Below are positions 22,411 through 31,659 of a DNA stretch of 64,000 bases, piece after piece. The position numbers were made by a program, and so were the translations under genes. The notes under the pieces are model-generated. The model saw only the letters and a program-made list of their open reading frames with translations. It ran no database searches and was not told the DNA's origin. Origin of the DNA: Pseudomonas flavescens (GTDB lineage: Bacteria > Pseudomonadota > Gammaproteobacteria > Pseudomonadales > Pseudomonadaceae); assembly GCF_013408425.1 (NCBI RefSeq), contig NZ_JACBYV010000001.1, positions 2,976,001-3,040,000 of the forward strand, in the 5' to 3' direction. Position 1 is the first letter of the stretch. Each line of letters opens with the position of its first letter.

Positions 22411-23286
22411 ATGAACCTTTCTCCCGAATCTCTCCAGGCGTTTGCCCAGGCGGCCGCCACCGGCTCGTTCAGTGCCGCGGCCCGGCGCCTGGGCAAAAGC
22501 CAGTCGACGGTCAGCGAATCCATTGCGCGGCTGGAAATCGACCTCAACGTCAGCCTGTTCGTACGCGGCGCGCGCCAGCTCACGCTGACCGAGGCCGGCT
22601 GCAGCCTCTTGAGCCGGGTACAGGATGTGCTGGCCGCATCCGATCGCCTGCTGCGCCAGGCCGGACAATTGGCTGCGGGCCTGGAGCCCAAGCTGACCCT
22701 GGTGCTGTCGGACGCCTACCAGGCGAGCCAGTATCAGGCTCGTCTGGTGGAGCTCGACCAGCGCTACCCGGATCTGGAATTCGAGTGTTTTTTCGCCGAA
22801 CACGCTGATGTTCTCGACTTGGTCGGCCAGGGCCGGGTCAATCTTGGCCTGCTCGCTGCCCAACCCAGTTATCCGCCGGAACTGGCCCACGCCAGCCTGG
22901 CCGACTGTGCAGATTTCGGTCTATTCGTCGCCAGAGGGCATCCGCTCAGCCAGTTACCGCGAGTCACTGCGGATGATCTGGCCCACTGGCGCGTACTGCG
23001 CCTGAGCACTGTGGCGAAGCAGGAAGAAGAACTGGACGATCTGCCGGGCAGCGGCGGGCGCTGCTGGTCGGCGCCGGACTACCTGCTGCTGCTGGAGATG
23101 GCCACGCTGGGCTTTGGCTGGGCTGCCCTGCCTCGCCAGTTGGTCATGGGCCATGGCGGGGATCGCCTGCAGGAACTGGCCATCAACGGCTGGCCCAAGC
23201 AGGTTGCGGTGGATGTGGTCTGGTCGCGGGAACGGCCGCTGGGCCCGGCTGCCGCCTGGTTGCTGGAGCGGCTGCTGGCTGTATGA
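22411..23286 (+). CDS. LysR-family transcriptional regulator
   Basis: A 291-residue protein with the N-terminal LysR winged helix-turn-helix (LQAFAQAAATGSFSAAARRLGKSQSTVSESIARLEIDLNVSLFVR) and a periplasmic-binding-protein-like effector domain from about residue 90. Divergent from the PACE pump gene, so its likely target is that pump. The effector may be a pump substrate, by analogy with AceR. Confidence 0.88.
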   Translation: MNLSPESLQAFAQAAATGSFSAAARRLGKSQSTVSESIARLEIDLNVSLFVRGARQLTLTEAGCSLLSRVQDVLAASDRLLRQAGQLAAGLEPKLTLVLSDAYQASQYQARLVELDQRYPDLEFECFFAEHADVLDLVGQGRVNLGLLAAQPSYPPELAHASLADCADFGLFVARGHPLSQLPRVTADDLAHWRVLRLSTVAKQEEELDDLPGSGGRCWSAPDYLLLLEMATLGFGWAALPRQLVMGHGGDRLQELAINGWPKQVAVDVVWSRERPLGPAAAWLLERLLAV

Positions 23287-23299
23287 AGGAGTGTCATGA

Positions 23300-23551
23300 A
23301 TGAAAAGCTTTACCCCACTCGATATAGAACGCAGAAGCTTCACCGGCACACGTCTCGGCTTTTTTCTGCTGCTGGCGGTGGTGCTGGGGCTGTCGCTTTA
23401 CGCGCTGTTCGGCATTGCTTTCAACCTCTGGCTCGCCGGCTTTCTGCTGCTGCCCAATGGCCTGTTGATCTACCTTGCCGTCTTCGCGAAGGATGCAACG
23501 CTACGAAAGACCAGCGAGACACTGCGGCAGTTGGGACAGACATTCGGCTAA
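23300..23551 (+). CDS. Small membrane protein of unknown function (83 aa)
   Basis: The ATG at 23300 lies about 9 bases after AAGGAG; an ATG four bases earlier in another frame gives an Arg-rich non-protein. There are two hydrophobic helices (residues about 19-40 and 43-62: FFLLLAVVLGLSLYALFGIAF, LAGFLLLPNGLLIYLAV) and a basic C-terminus. It follows the LysR gene by 13 bases and may be co-transcribed. Confidence 0.65.
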   Translation: MKSFTPLDIERRSFTGTRLGFFLLLAVVLGLSLYALFGIAFNLWLAGFLLLPNGLLIYLAVFAKDATLRKTSETLRQLGQTFG

Positions 23552-23603
23552 GTGCCAAGCGCTGTTGAGCTGAGCTATGCTGCCCGCCGTCAAGGAGCCC
23601 CTC

Positions 23604-23918
23604 ATGATCACCTGCTACCTGCGCTACATCATCGACCCGTACCAATTGGCCGAGTTCGAGCACTACGCAAAATTATGGATACCCCTGGTGGAGAAATTCG
23701 GCGGCCAGCATCACGGCTACTTCCTGCCATTGGAAGGTGCCAACAACGTGGCCCTGGCACTGTTCAGCTTCCCCAGCCTGGCCACCTACGAGGAGTACCG
23801 TGAGCGCTCGATGCAAGATGCCGAGTGCCTGGAGGCCTTCGCCTATGCACAGCAGAACCGCTGCATCATCAGTTACGAGCGCAGCTTCATGCGCCCGGTA
23901 GGTGTCGAGCCCCGTTAA
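23604..23918 (+). CDS. NIPSNAP-family protein
   Basis: The ATG at 23604 follows AAGGAG and starts MITCYLRYIIDPYQL; the 104-residue protein shows the ferredoxin-like NIPSNAP/ABM fold (EFEHYAKLWIPLVEKFGGQHHGYFLPLEGANNVALALFSF, YERSFM). Biochemical role unknown; such proteins are often grouped with monooxygenase-like stress proteins. Confidence 0.8.
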   Translation: MITCYLRYIIDPYQLAEFEHYAKLWIPLVEKFGGQHHGYFLPLEGANNVALALFSFPSLATYEEYRERSMQDAECLEAFAYAQQNRCIISYERSFMRPVGVEPR

Positions 23919-23992
23919 AGACCTTTGATTTTTTGGGAGTTTGTATCCGGAATCGACTGCAATAAGGCAGGAGCAGCCATTGATGCAGTACC

Positions 23993-24056
23993 TGTGGGAA
24001 CGGGCGGGGACACCTGGTCCATGCCCGCGAAATCACGGGCATGGCCCGTTCCCACA
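23993..24056. repeat. REP/REPIN-like inverted repeat element
   Basis: Outer arms TGTGGGAACGGGC (23993-24005) and GCCCGTTCCCACA (24044-24056) are perfect inverted repeats. Inside them CATGCCCG and CGGGCATG pair again. The nested GGGC/GCCC arms in an extragenic position are typical of Pseudomonas REP sequences. Confidence 0.8.
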
Positions 24057-24140
24057 AGTGGCGGTCAGCCGGCCGTTTCCGCCACGTTACAGTCTCTACG
24101 TGCGGAGTTACGGCGAATGATCGTAAACAGCTTGTAAGTC

Positions 24141-24518
24141 CTACAGCTCGCCCGCATAACGCACCAGCGAGCTACTCGCGCCACGCCGCTCCAGCTCATC
24201 TTCCAGAAAATCCTGCAGTACCCGGGCGTTGTTGTGCTCCCTGTTGCAGGCGGCGTACAACAGCGTCAGCTTGCCTGCTGCGGCGCGCGTCAGCAGGCCT
24301 TGCCAATACTCGCGGCGATAGCCCTCACGAAAGGCGTCGAACACCTCGGCGCGGTAAGCGAACTCGCGGCGCAGTTCGGCGAAAGGCGCTACAGCTGGCA
24401 GCCACTCATCTTGGTGCAGCGCATCGTTGCGACAACCTCATGGCCACAGGCGGTCGACCAGCACCCGGTAGCCGTCGCCCTCCTCCTGCGCCTGGTAAAC
24501 ACGCTTGCAGCGGATCAT
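24141..24518 (-). pseudogene. DUF488-family gene interrupted by one TGA codon
   Basis: From the ATG at 24516-24518 the minus strand reads MIRCKRVYQAQEEGDGYRV... to DRLWP, then TGA (24438-24440, codon 27), then continues in the same frame GCRNDALHQDEWLP... to the stop at 24141. DUF488 proteins have DRLWPRG here, so the stop replaces the conserved arginine and fits a CGA-to-TGA change. Without it the gene would be 125 residues, the normal length. No frameshift was seen, so the lesion looks recent. Confidence 0.85.
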
Positions 24519-24583
24519 CGTTGGCGTCCCTTGAGATTGCCCAGCGGCCTCGGTAACGTGGCCGCTCGCAAACGGAGAGCCAC

Positions 24584-25255
24584 ATGCCTATCAGCCGCAA
24601 ATTCCTAGTGTTCACCCTGTTGCCACTGTTCGCCAGTTGCGCGGTGTATACGGGCAAGCCCGTGGACCCGGAAAAATCGCAGACACGCCTGCAGGGCCAG
24701 CTGACTCGCGAAGCCGGCCAGCTATGGTTTTCCCCCTGTAGCGATCCACGCCGCTTCGCCATCGGCGAGGGCAGCACCGGTATCACCCAGGACAGCAGCG
24801 AGCTGTTGGGCGATGGTCATTCCGTTCTGTTCGCCGACCTGCGCGGGCAGATGGGGCCGACCAAGATCAGCGGTGCCGACGGCGGCTTCGAGCTGAGCCG
24901 CGTGTATCGGCTGCAGGGTGAAGGCCATGGCTGCGACGACCCCAACTTCAAGCGCACACTGGTGCGCGCCAGCGGCCAGGAGCCGTTCTGGAGCGTGACC
25001 GTGAGCAATCAGGGCATGGTGCTCAGCGGCCCGGAGCACGAGCCCCTGGCGCTGCCCTACATGGAAGAGCAACTGCCCGATGGCCGCATCAACCTGACCA
25101 GCGAAGCCAATGGCCAGCGCGTGGAGCTGTGGATAGCGCCGCAGCGTTGCGTCGACACCATGAGCGGCGCGGTACAGCACCTGAGCGCCGAGCTACGCCT
25201 CAATGGCAAGCTGATGCGGGGCTGCGCGGCGTTCGGCGGAGCGCGTAACGACTGA
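24584..25255 (+). CDS. Putative lipoprotein, COG3650 type
   Basis: A 223-residue envelope lipoprotein: signal peptide with lipobox LFASC (Cys19). The body has an N-terminal domain (LTREAGQLWFSPCSDPRRFAIGEG) and a C-terminal domain (RASGQEPFWSVTVSNQGMVLSGPE, QRCVDTMSGAVQHLSAELRLNGKLMRGCAAFG). The C-terminal half resembles the COG3650 domain, which has DMSG-type motifs. The enzymatic or inhibitory role is unproven. Single-gene unit. Confidence 0.78.
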   Translation: MPISRKFLVFTLLPLFASCAVYTGKPVDPEKSQTRLQGQLTREAGQLWFSPCSDPRRFAIGEGSTGITQDSSELLGDGHSVLFADLRGQMGPTKISGADGGFELSRVYRLQGEGHGCDDPNFKRTLVRASGQEPFWSVTVSNQGMVLSGPEHEPLALPYMEEQLPDGRINLTSEANGQRVELWIAPQRCVDTMSGAVQHLSAELRLNGKLMRGCAAFGGARND

Positions 25256-25305
25256 TCGGAGCCGTTGCCTGCGTTGGATGCGTCGCAATGGGCCGGCGCG
25301 CCCCG

Positions 25306-25497
25306 CTAGAGCAGGATGCCTTTGTCCCGGGCACGTTCATGGCAAAGCTGCAGCACCTGGCGGCGCTCGGCGTTTTCCATGCGGCTCCAGCGGGTGATCT
25401 CGTCGACGTTGCGCTGGCAACCGATGCAGATGTCCTCCTCGTCCAGTGCACAGACGTGCACGCAGGGTGAGGCGACGGGACGTTCGGCGGTTTGCAT
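25306..25497 (-). CDS. DUF1289 small cysteine-rich protein
   Basis: A 63-residue protein with the DUF1289 pattern SPCVHVCALDEEDICIGCQRNVDEITRW: four cysteines that could bind a metal or Fe-S centre. Its ATG overlaps the stop of the upstream carbonic-anhydrase gene (TGATG), so it is translationally coupled. Function unknown. Confidence 0.87.
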   Translation of the reverse strand: MQTAERPVASPCVHVCALDEEDICIGCQRNVDEITRWSRMENAERRQVLQLCHERARDKGILL

Positions 25498-26021
25498 CAG
25501 TCTTCCTGCTCGGCGAGATCGGTGGCATAACGCCTGGCGTTCTGTACATAGTGAGCGGCACTGGCTTCGAGCAGTTTCTTCTGCTGCTCGGTGAGCTCAC
25601 GCACCACCTTGCCCGGCGAGCCCACCACCAGCGAACCGTCGGGAATTTCCTTGCCCTCGGCGATCAGCGCGTTGGCGCCGATGATGCAGTGCTTGCCGAT
25701 ACGCGCGCCATTGAGCACCACGGCGTTGATGCCGACCAGGCTGTAATCACCGACCGAACAACCATGCAACATGGCGTTGTGGCCCACGGTGACGCCTTTG
25801 CCCAGGGTCAGCGGTGAGCCCATGTCGGTGTGCATGACCGCACCGTCCTGGACGTTGCTGTCCTCGCCGATATGGATGAGTTCGTTGTCGCCACGCAGCA
25901 CCGCGCCGAACCAGACACTGGCCCCCGCCTCGAGGCGTACCTTGCCGATCAGGGTGGCGCTGGGAGCGACCCAGCTTTGCGGATGCTGTTCGACACGGGC
26001 ATTGCCCAGGCGGTATTTCAT
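25497..26021 (-). CDS. Gamma-class carbonic anhydrase family protein
   Basis: The start at 26021 ([26 protein letters not shown]) gives 174 residues of left-handed beta-helix hexapeptide repeats ([54 protein letters not shown]) plus a C-terminal helix. Zinc-binding histidines are visible in AVMHTDMG and GHNAMLHG. Many members are annotated as carbonic anhydrases, though activity is not shown for all. It sits between the NUDIX and DUF1289 genes on one strand. Confidence 0.9.
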   Translation of the reverse strand: MKYRLGNARVEQHPQSWVAPSATLIGKVRLEAGASVWFGAVLRGDNELIHIGEDSNVQDGAVMHTDMGSPLTLGKGVTVGHNAMLHGCSVGDYSLVGINAVVLNGARIGKHCIIGANALIAEGKEIPDGSLVVGSPGKVVRELTEQQKKLLEASAAHYVQNARRYATDLAEQED

Positions 26022-26043
26022 GGCGAAAGTCTCGGAGCCAGGC

Positions 26044-26646
26044 TCACGTGAGGTGAATGTAGTACTCGGGTGGGCGCTGCATGTCGATGCCGGCATCAAA
26101 GACCAGATTGACCAGCTCCACCAGCATGATCGCCGTCAGCCCCCAGATCTTGTACTCACCATAGCGGTAGCTCGGCACGTACCAGCTATGGCCGAGGTAA
26201 TCGATGCGGTGGGTGACTTCCCGGGGGTCATCACGGAAGAACGCCAGGGGCACGGAAAACACCGCGGCGATCTCGCCATCGTTGGCCTGGTAGTCGACGA
26301 AGTCAGGCACCACCCCGACATAGGGCGTTACCTGAATGCCGTGCCTGGAAACCAGCGTACTGAGCGGCCCGACGATCTCCACGAGGCCGGGCGGCAGGCC
26401 GATTTCCTCTTCGGCCTCGCGCAGGGCGGTGTCAATCAGGTCGCGGTCTTCCGGGTCGCGGCGGCCACCGGGAAAGGCGACTTCGCCGCCGTGGGTGGAC
26501 AGACCACTGGCGCGCAGGGTGAGCACCACTTCGGGCTCATCGCTGCGGGTGATGGGCACCAGCACCGCAGCCTCGGGAAAACCCTCCTGGGCCTCCATGA
26601 AGTGCGGGCTGTAGCCTCGAACGCGTTGGAGTAACTCGTCCAGCAT
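26044..26646 (-). CDS. CoA pyrophosphatase-type NUDIX hydrolase
   Basis: The 200-residue protein from [16 protein letters not shown] carries the signature of CoA-degrading NUDIX enzymes: [20 protein letters not shown] followed by a NUDIX box ending [12 protein letters not shown]. These enzymes split coenzyme A or its thioesters into phosphopantetheine and 3',5'-ADP. An ATG two codons upstream (26652) is an alternative start. It leads a minus-strand run with the carbonic anhydrase and DUF1289 genes. Confidence 0.88.
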   Translation of the reverse strand: MLDELLQRVRGYSPHFMEAQEGFPEAAVLVPITRSDEPEVVLTLRASGLSTHGGEVAFPGGRRDPEDRDLIDTALREAEEEIGLPPGLVEIVGPLSTLVSRHGIQVTPYVGVVPDFVDYQANDGEIAAVFSVPLAFFRDDPREVTHRIDYLGHSWYVPSYRYGEYKIWGLTAIMLVELVNLVFDAGIDMQRPPEYYIHLT

Positions 26647-26728
26647 GACCATTCTCGGAATTCTTCTGCGCCGGATAATGGCATGAAAAAAGCCTGGAAC
26701 CCACCCTTTCACACCCTGCGAAAAACTC

Positions 26729-26832
26729 GCGAGCTAGGATCATGCAAGGCAAAAACAGGCGAGAAAGCGCAATGTACTTTTGTACATGAGCATTTCGAGC
26801 CCGTTTTTAACGCAGCAGGGCCGACGCGCAGC
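26729..26832. repeat. Dispersed long-hairpin repeat, copy 1
   Basis: It is bounded by GCGAGCTAG...CATGCAAGG on the left and GCAGGGCCGACGCGCAGC on the right, the same ends as the element at 52765-52897. Inside, two arms (AAAAACAGGCGAG... and ...CGAGCCCGTTTTT) pair around a TGTACTTTTGTACA apex, giving a stem of about 27 positions with 19 paired. It lies 8 bases after the stop of the ABC permease gene read on the minus strand. Confidence 0.85.
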
Positions 26833-26839
26833 AGTTTTT

Positions 26840-27597
26840 TCAGCTTTTCAGGCGATAGCCGGTTTTAAAGATCCAGCCAACGGTAAGGATGCACGCCAGC
26901 AGGAAGCCGAGAATCATCCCCAGGCTGACCAGCACGTTGACGTCGGATACGCCGTAGAAGCTCCAGCGGAACGCACTGATCAGGTAGACCACCGGGTTGA
27001 ACAGGGTCACCGTCTGCCACACCGGCGGCAGCATGCTGATCGAGTAGAAGCTGCCGCCGAGAAAGGTCAGTGGCGTAACGATCAGCGCAGGAACGATCTG
27101 CAGCTTCTCCCAGCCGTCGGCCCACACGCCGATGATGAAGCCGAACAGGCTGAAGGTCAGCGCAGTGAGCACCAGGAAGGCCAGCATCCAGAACGGATGG
27201 AGAATCTCGAAATCGACGAACAGCCGCGCCGTGGCGAGGATGATCAGGCCGAGCACGATGGACTTGGTGGCCGCCGCGCCCACGTAGCCGAGGAGAATTT
27301 CCAGGTAGGAAATCGGCGCCGACAGCACCTCGTAGATGGTGCCCGAGTATTTGGGCATGTAGATGCCGAACGAGGCGTTGGAGATGCTCTCGGTCAGCAG
27401 GGCCAGCATGATCAGGCCGGGGATGATGAAGGCGCCGTAGCTGACGCCATGCACCTGGGTCATGCTCGAACCGATGGCCGAGCCGAACACCACGAAGTAC
27501 AGCGAGGTGGTGATCACCGGCGTGGCGATGCTCTGCAGCAGGGTGCGCCAGGTGCGGGCCAGTTCGAACAGGTAGATGGCGCGGATCGCGTAGAAAT

Positions 27598-27601
<4 letters not shown>
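26840..27601 (-). CDS. ABC-2 type exporter permease (YadH-like)
   Basis: A 253-residue inner-membrane protein with six hydrophobic segments; [39 protein letters not shown] at the N-terminus is typical of the ABC-2 permease family. It overlaps its ATPase gene by 4 bases (ATGA). The cargo of YadGH systems is not established. A long-hairpin repeat lies just beyond the stop. Confidence 0.9.
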
Positions 27602-28524
<923 letters not shown>

Positions 28525-28748
28525 GGCATCGCCTTGATCCTGGAAACAGTCGGCCATTGTAAAGAAATGCTACACGCCACGCTGCCCCGCTCGGCGGAGC
28601 GCGCGCCATCACGGGGTTCGATGGCGACCAGGCGCACCTCGACAGCCTGTGGATAGGCCGAATTCGGAACACGGGCACGACAAGACAGTCCGATACACGG
28701 CACACTCTGGTACTTCACAGTGAACCCTTCAGACACAAGGATCATGCA

Positions 28749-29060
28749 ATGGCTTTCAAACACCTGATTGGCGGCGCCGCCCTGCTCGCCGTGCTCGCCG
28801 GCTGCAGTTCGACCGACACAGCGCCCACCCAGGCCTCGAAACCCGCCAATAACAACGGCAAATGCAGTGCCGAAGCCGCCCAGGGCCTGCTCGGTCAGGT
28901 CGCCACCGCGGAAATCGTCGAACAGGCACGCCAGCAGTCCGGCGCACGCACCGCACGGGTACTCTCGCCTGGCGACATGGTCACCCTGGATTACGACTCC
29001 CAACGCCTGAACATCGACATCAGCGAAGCGGAAGTGATCGAGCGCATCGCCTGCGGTTGA
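28749..29060 (+). CDS. Peptidase-inhibitor I78 family lipoprotein
   Basis: A 103-residue envelope lipoprotein with lipobox LAGC (Cys19) and a low-complexity spacer. The I78-type domain reads KCSAEAAQGLLGQVATAEIVEQARQQSG...DYDSQRLNIDISEAEVIERIACG, with the paired cysteines of the family. Family members inhibit serine proteases; the target here is unknown. Confidence 0.82.
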   Translation: MAFKHLIGGAALLAVLAGCSSTDTAPTQASKPANNNGKCSAEAAQGLLGQVATAEIVEQARQQSGARTARVLSPGDMVTLDYDSQRLNIDISEAEVIERIACG

Positions 29061-29126
29061 TTTGGTAGCCCCTGCCGATCTGCGTCACAATCGGGCCAGC
29101 CCCCTGCCAAGGAGTGGATCTGGCCC

Positions 29127-30044
29127 ATGCAGATAGATGAAGAACTGACGCTCAAGAAGCTGGAAATCTTTCTGGCCTTCATGCGCTGCGGCAACCTGAC
29201 CAAAGCCGCGAGCGAGCTGGACACCAGCAACGTCAGCGTGCACCGCGCCATTCATTCGCTGGAAAGCGCCCTGCGCTGCCCGCTGTTCAAGCACGAAGGG
29301 CGCAATCTGATTCCCCTCGAAAGCGCCTACGTGCTGGAGGAAAAGGCTCGCCAGCTGGTGAAGGACGTGGTCGACACGGTACGCCTGACCCGCGAAGCAG
29401 CCGGATTCTCGGCCGAGCGCTTCAAGCTCGGCTCGCTGTATTCACTGACGGTGAAAACCGTACCGCAGTTGATCATGGGCCTGAAGATACGGCGCAGCGA
29501 GTTGAATATCGACCTGATTCTCGGCTCCAACATCGACCTGATGTACAAGCTGAAGAACATGGAGCTGGACGCGATTCTGGTCGCCCTGAGCGACTGCGAT
29601 CCCCATCCCGATTGCGAGCAACTGCCGCTGTTTTCCGATGACATCTTCCTCGCCGTACCGGTGGACTCGCCCTTCGCCGAGCAGGCCGAAGTGGACCTGG
29701 CCGACCTGCGCGAATCCACCTTCATCACCCTGACCCAGGGCTTCGCCACCCACCAGGACGGTGTGCGGGTATTTCAGCAGGCGGGGTTCGAGCCCAATGT
29801 GGCCATGCAGGTGAACGACATCTTCACCCTGCTCAGCATGGTCAGTTCCGGCGTGGGTTACGCCCTGCTGCCGGGGCGCATCGCGGCGGTGTACGAGAAC
29901 CGCGTGAAGCTGATTGCACTGCAGACCAAGTACCACCTGCAGCAGCACATCGGCGTGGTGTTTCTCAAAGCCAAGGAGCGCGACCCCAACCTGCTCGCGC
30001 TCCTTGCCGAATGCCGCATGTACAGCCTCGGGCTGAATGCCTGA
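29127..30044 (+). CDS. mdcR: LysR-family regulator of malonate catabolism (MdcR)
   Basis: A 305-residue LysR protein with its HTH at about residues 10-68 (LKKLEIFLAFMRCGNLTKAASELDTSNVSVHRAIHSLESAL). It is placed directly beside the mdc genes, converging on the carrier gene with 15 bases between stops, and resembles MdcR, which activates malonate decarboxylase genes in response to malonate. Here it is at the promoter-distal end of the cluster, so it must act in trans across about 8 kb. Confidence 0.85.
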   Translation: MQIDEELTLKKLEIFLAFMRCGNLTKAASELDTSNVSVHRAIHSLESALRCPLFKHEGRNLIPLESAYVLEEKARQLVKDVVDTVRLTREAAGFSAERFKLGSLYSLTVKTVPQLIMGLKIRRSELNIDLILGSNIDLMYKLKNMELDAILVALSDCDPHPDCEQLPLFSDDIFLAVPVDSPFAEQAEVDLADLRESTFITLTQGFATHQDGVRVFQQAGFEPNVAMQVNDIFTLLSMVSSGVGYALLPGRIAAVYENRVKLIALQTKYHLQQHIGVVFLKAKERDPNLLALLAECRMYSLGLNA

Positions 30045-30059
30045 GGCCAGCCCGGTGGG

Positions 30060-31406
30060 TTACATCCAGCCCGGCACCACGAACAGCAACCAGGCCAGCA
30101 GCGGGCCGAAGGCCACCACCAGCCCGCTGTAGACGAGGAAACGACGGAACAACGCCTCGCGCTCTTCCTTCGCCGCCGAAGCCACCACCAACGCGCCATT
30201 GGTGGAGAACGGGCTGACGTCCACCACCGTGGAGGACACCGCCAGCGCACAGATCACGCCTGCCGCGCTGAGCTGGCCCTGCATCAGGAACGGTACCGCC
30301 AGCGGAATCGTGGCGCCCAGCACGGCCGCCGAAGACGCGAAGGCGGAGACGATGCCACCGACATAGCAGACCAGCAGTGCTCCCAGCAGCGGAATACCGA
30401 TGGCGCTGACGCCATGGCCGACGAAGTCGACTGCACCGGCCTTCTGCAGCACGGCGACGTAGGTCACCACACCACTGATCAGCAGCACCGTGGACCAGCT
30501 GATGCCGTCCACGGCGCCCTTCTGCGCGGACGGCGAGATCACCGCAATAGCGACGGCCACGGTGATCGCCACCAGACCGACGTTGAGGTCATACACCAGC
30601 GCAGCGATGCCCAGGCCCAGCAGACCAACCAGAGTGATCAGGTGATCGCGGTTGATGCGCACCTCATCCAGCGCCTGCGGGTTATTGGACAAGGTGCCGC
30701 CACCGGCACTGACCACCGCGCCATGGCCCTCGATGGCGAACTGACGCGACGACGCCTGCACACCGGCGATCAACGGCTCATCGGCCACGGCACGTCCACG
30801 GCGCAGCAGTGCGATACCACCAAAAGCGAAGAAGCAGATGAACGCCATCAGCAGGTTGAAGCCGAGGCTGGTGAGGAACACGGCCATTTCCGTGACGTCC
30901 AGCCCGGCCTTCTGCACCACCTGGTTGGTGATGCCACCGTACACGCTGATCGGCGAGAACCCGCCCGCCTGCGCCCCGTGGATCACCAGCAGGCCCATCA
31001 TCAACGGGTTGATCTCGTACTGCTTGGCGAAACGCAGCGCGACCGGACCGATGATCGCGACCGCCGCTGGCCCCAGCGCGCCGAAGGCGGTGAGCACAGC
31101 GGTGACGATGAACATCACCCACGGAATGGCCACGATATGGCCGCGCACGCCCTTCACCGCCCAATGCACCAGCAGGTCGATGGTGCCGTTCTTCTGGGCG
31201 ATGGCGAACAGATAGGTAATGCCGACCAGGGTCAGGAACAGATCGGCGGGGAACCCCGCTAGAACCTCCTTGCCCCCCATGCCGACCCAGATACCGCCGA
31301 CGATGAACGCCAATGCGAAGCCGACGGCGCCCATGTTGATGGGCAGGGCCGTGGCCACGATGAACATGATCACCAGACCGATGATCGTTGCGATTTCCGG
31401 ACTCAT
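30060..31406 (-). CDS. matC: Malonate/dicarboxylate carrier, MatC family
   Basis: A 448-residue inner-membrane carrier with 11 to 12 hydrophobic helices. Its first 120 residues (MSPEIATIIGLVIMFIVATALPINMGAVGFALAFIVGG, FPADLFLTLVGITYLFAIAQKNGTIDLLV) match the MatC N-terminal family known from rhizobial malonate uptake. A strong GGGAGGG ribosome site and an ATGA overlap with a 31-residue frame place it as the last gene of the mdc operon. This replaces the two-subunit MdcL/MdcM transporter common in Pseudomonas. Confidence 0.85.
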   Translation of the reverse strand: MSPEIATIIGLVIMFIVATALPINMGAVGFALAFIVGGIWVGMGGKEVLAGFPADLFLTLVGITYLFAIAQKNGTIDLLVHWAVKGVRGHIVAIPWVMFIVTAVLTAFGALGPAAVAIIGPVALRFAKQYEINPLMMGLLVIHGAQAGGFSPISVYGGITNQVVQKAGLDVTEMAVFLTSLGFNLLMAFICFFAFGGIALLRRGRAVADEPLIAGVQASSRQFAIEGHGAVVSAGGGTLSNNPQALDEVRINRDHLITLVGLLGLGIAALVYDLNVGLVAITVAVAIAVISPSAQKGAVDGISWSTVLLISGVVTYVAVLQKAGAVDFVGHGVSAIGIPLLGALLVCYVGGIVSAFASSAAVLGATIPLAVPFLMQGQLSAAGVICALAVSSTVVDVSPFSTNGALVVASAAKEEREALFRRFLVYSGLVVAFGPLLAWLLFVVPGWM

Positions 31407-31498
31407 ACGCCCTCCCGAGACACCTGGTTGGTTTCATCCGATGGCGACACGCCATCCATGGGTGCTGCCTGGCCGTGCGGTGCTGCGCGTCTGCTCAT
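31403..31498 (-). CDS. Short frame (31 aa) between the mdcL-like relic and matC
   Basis: MSRRAAPHGQAAPMDGV... begins at an ATGA overlap with the preceding 34-residue frame and ends at an ATGA overlap with matC. It is too short and biased to be a clear protein; it may serve only to carry ribosomes into matC. Confidence 0.3.
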   Translation of the reverse strand: MSRRAAPHGQAAPMDGVSPSDETNQVSREGV

Positions 31499-31599
31499 GC
31501 GCACACCCAAGCGGTTACCGCCCTTTGCACGACGGCTTGCGGCGTGATGAAGCCGGCCAGAGTAAGGATGGCGAGTGGAGTTCGTCGGTAGGTGATCAT
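31495..31599 (-). CDS. 34-residue hydrophobic frame, possible mdcL remnant
   Basis: MITYRRTPLAILTLAGFITPQ... follows a GAGGAT ribosome site. The beginning (MI-Y...LA-LTLAG) recalls the first helix of MdcL/MadL subunits (about 135 residues), as I remember them, but stops after 34 residues. It may be a vestige of the ancestral transporter gene, or a coupling leader for matC. The match is short. Confidence 0.3.
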   Translation of the reverse strand: MITYRRTPLAILTLAGFITPQAVVQRAVTAWVCA

Positions 31600-31659
31600 T
31601 GTTTTTATCCTCGTGACGCATCGAAGTTATTGTTCTTGTGCTTCGGCAATCGGGCGTTG

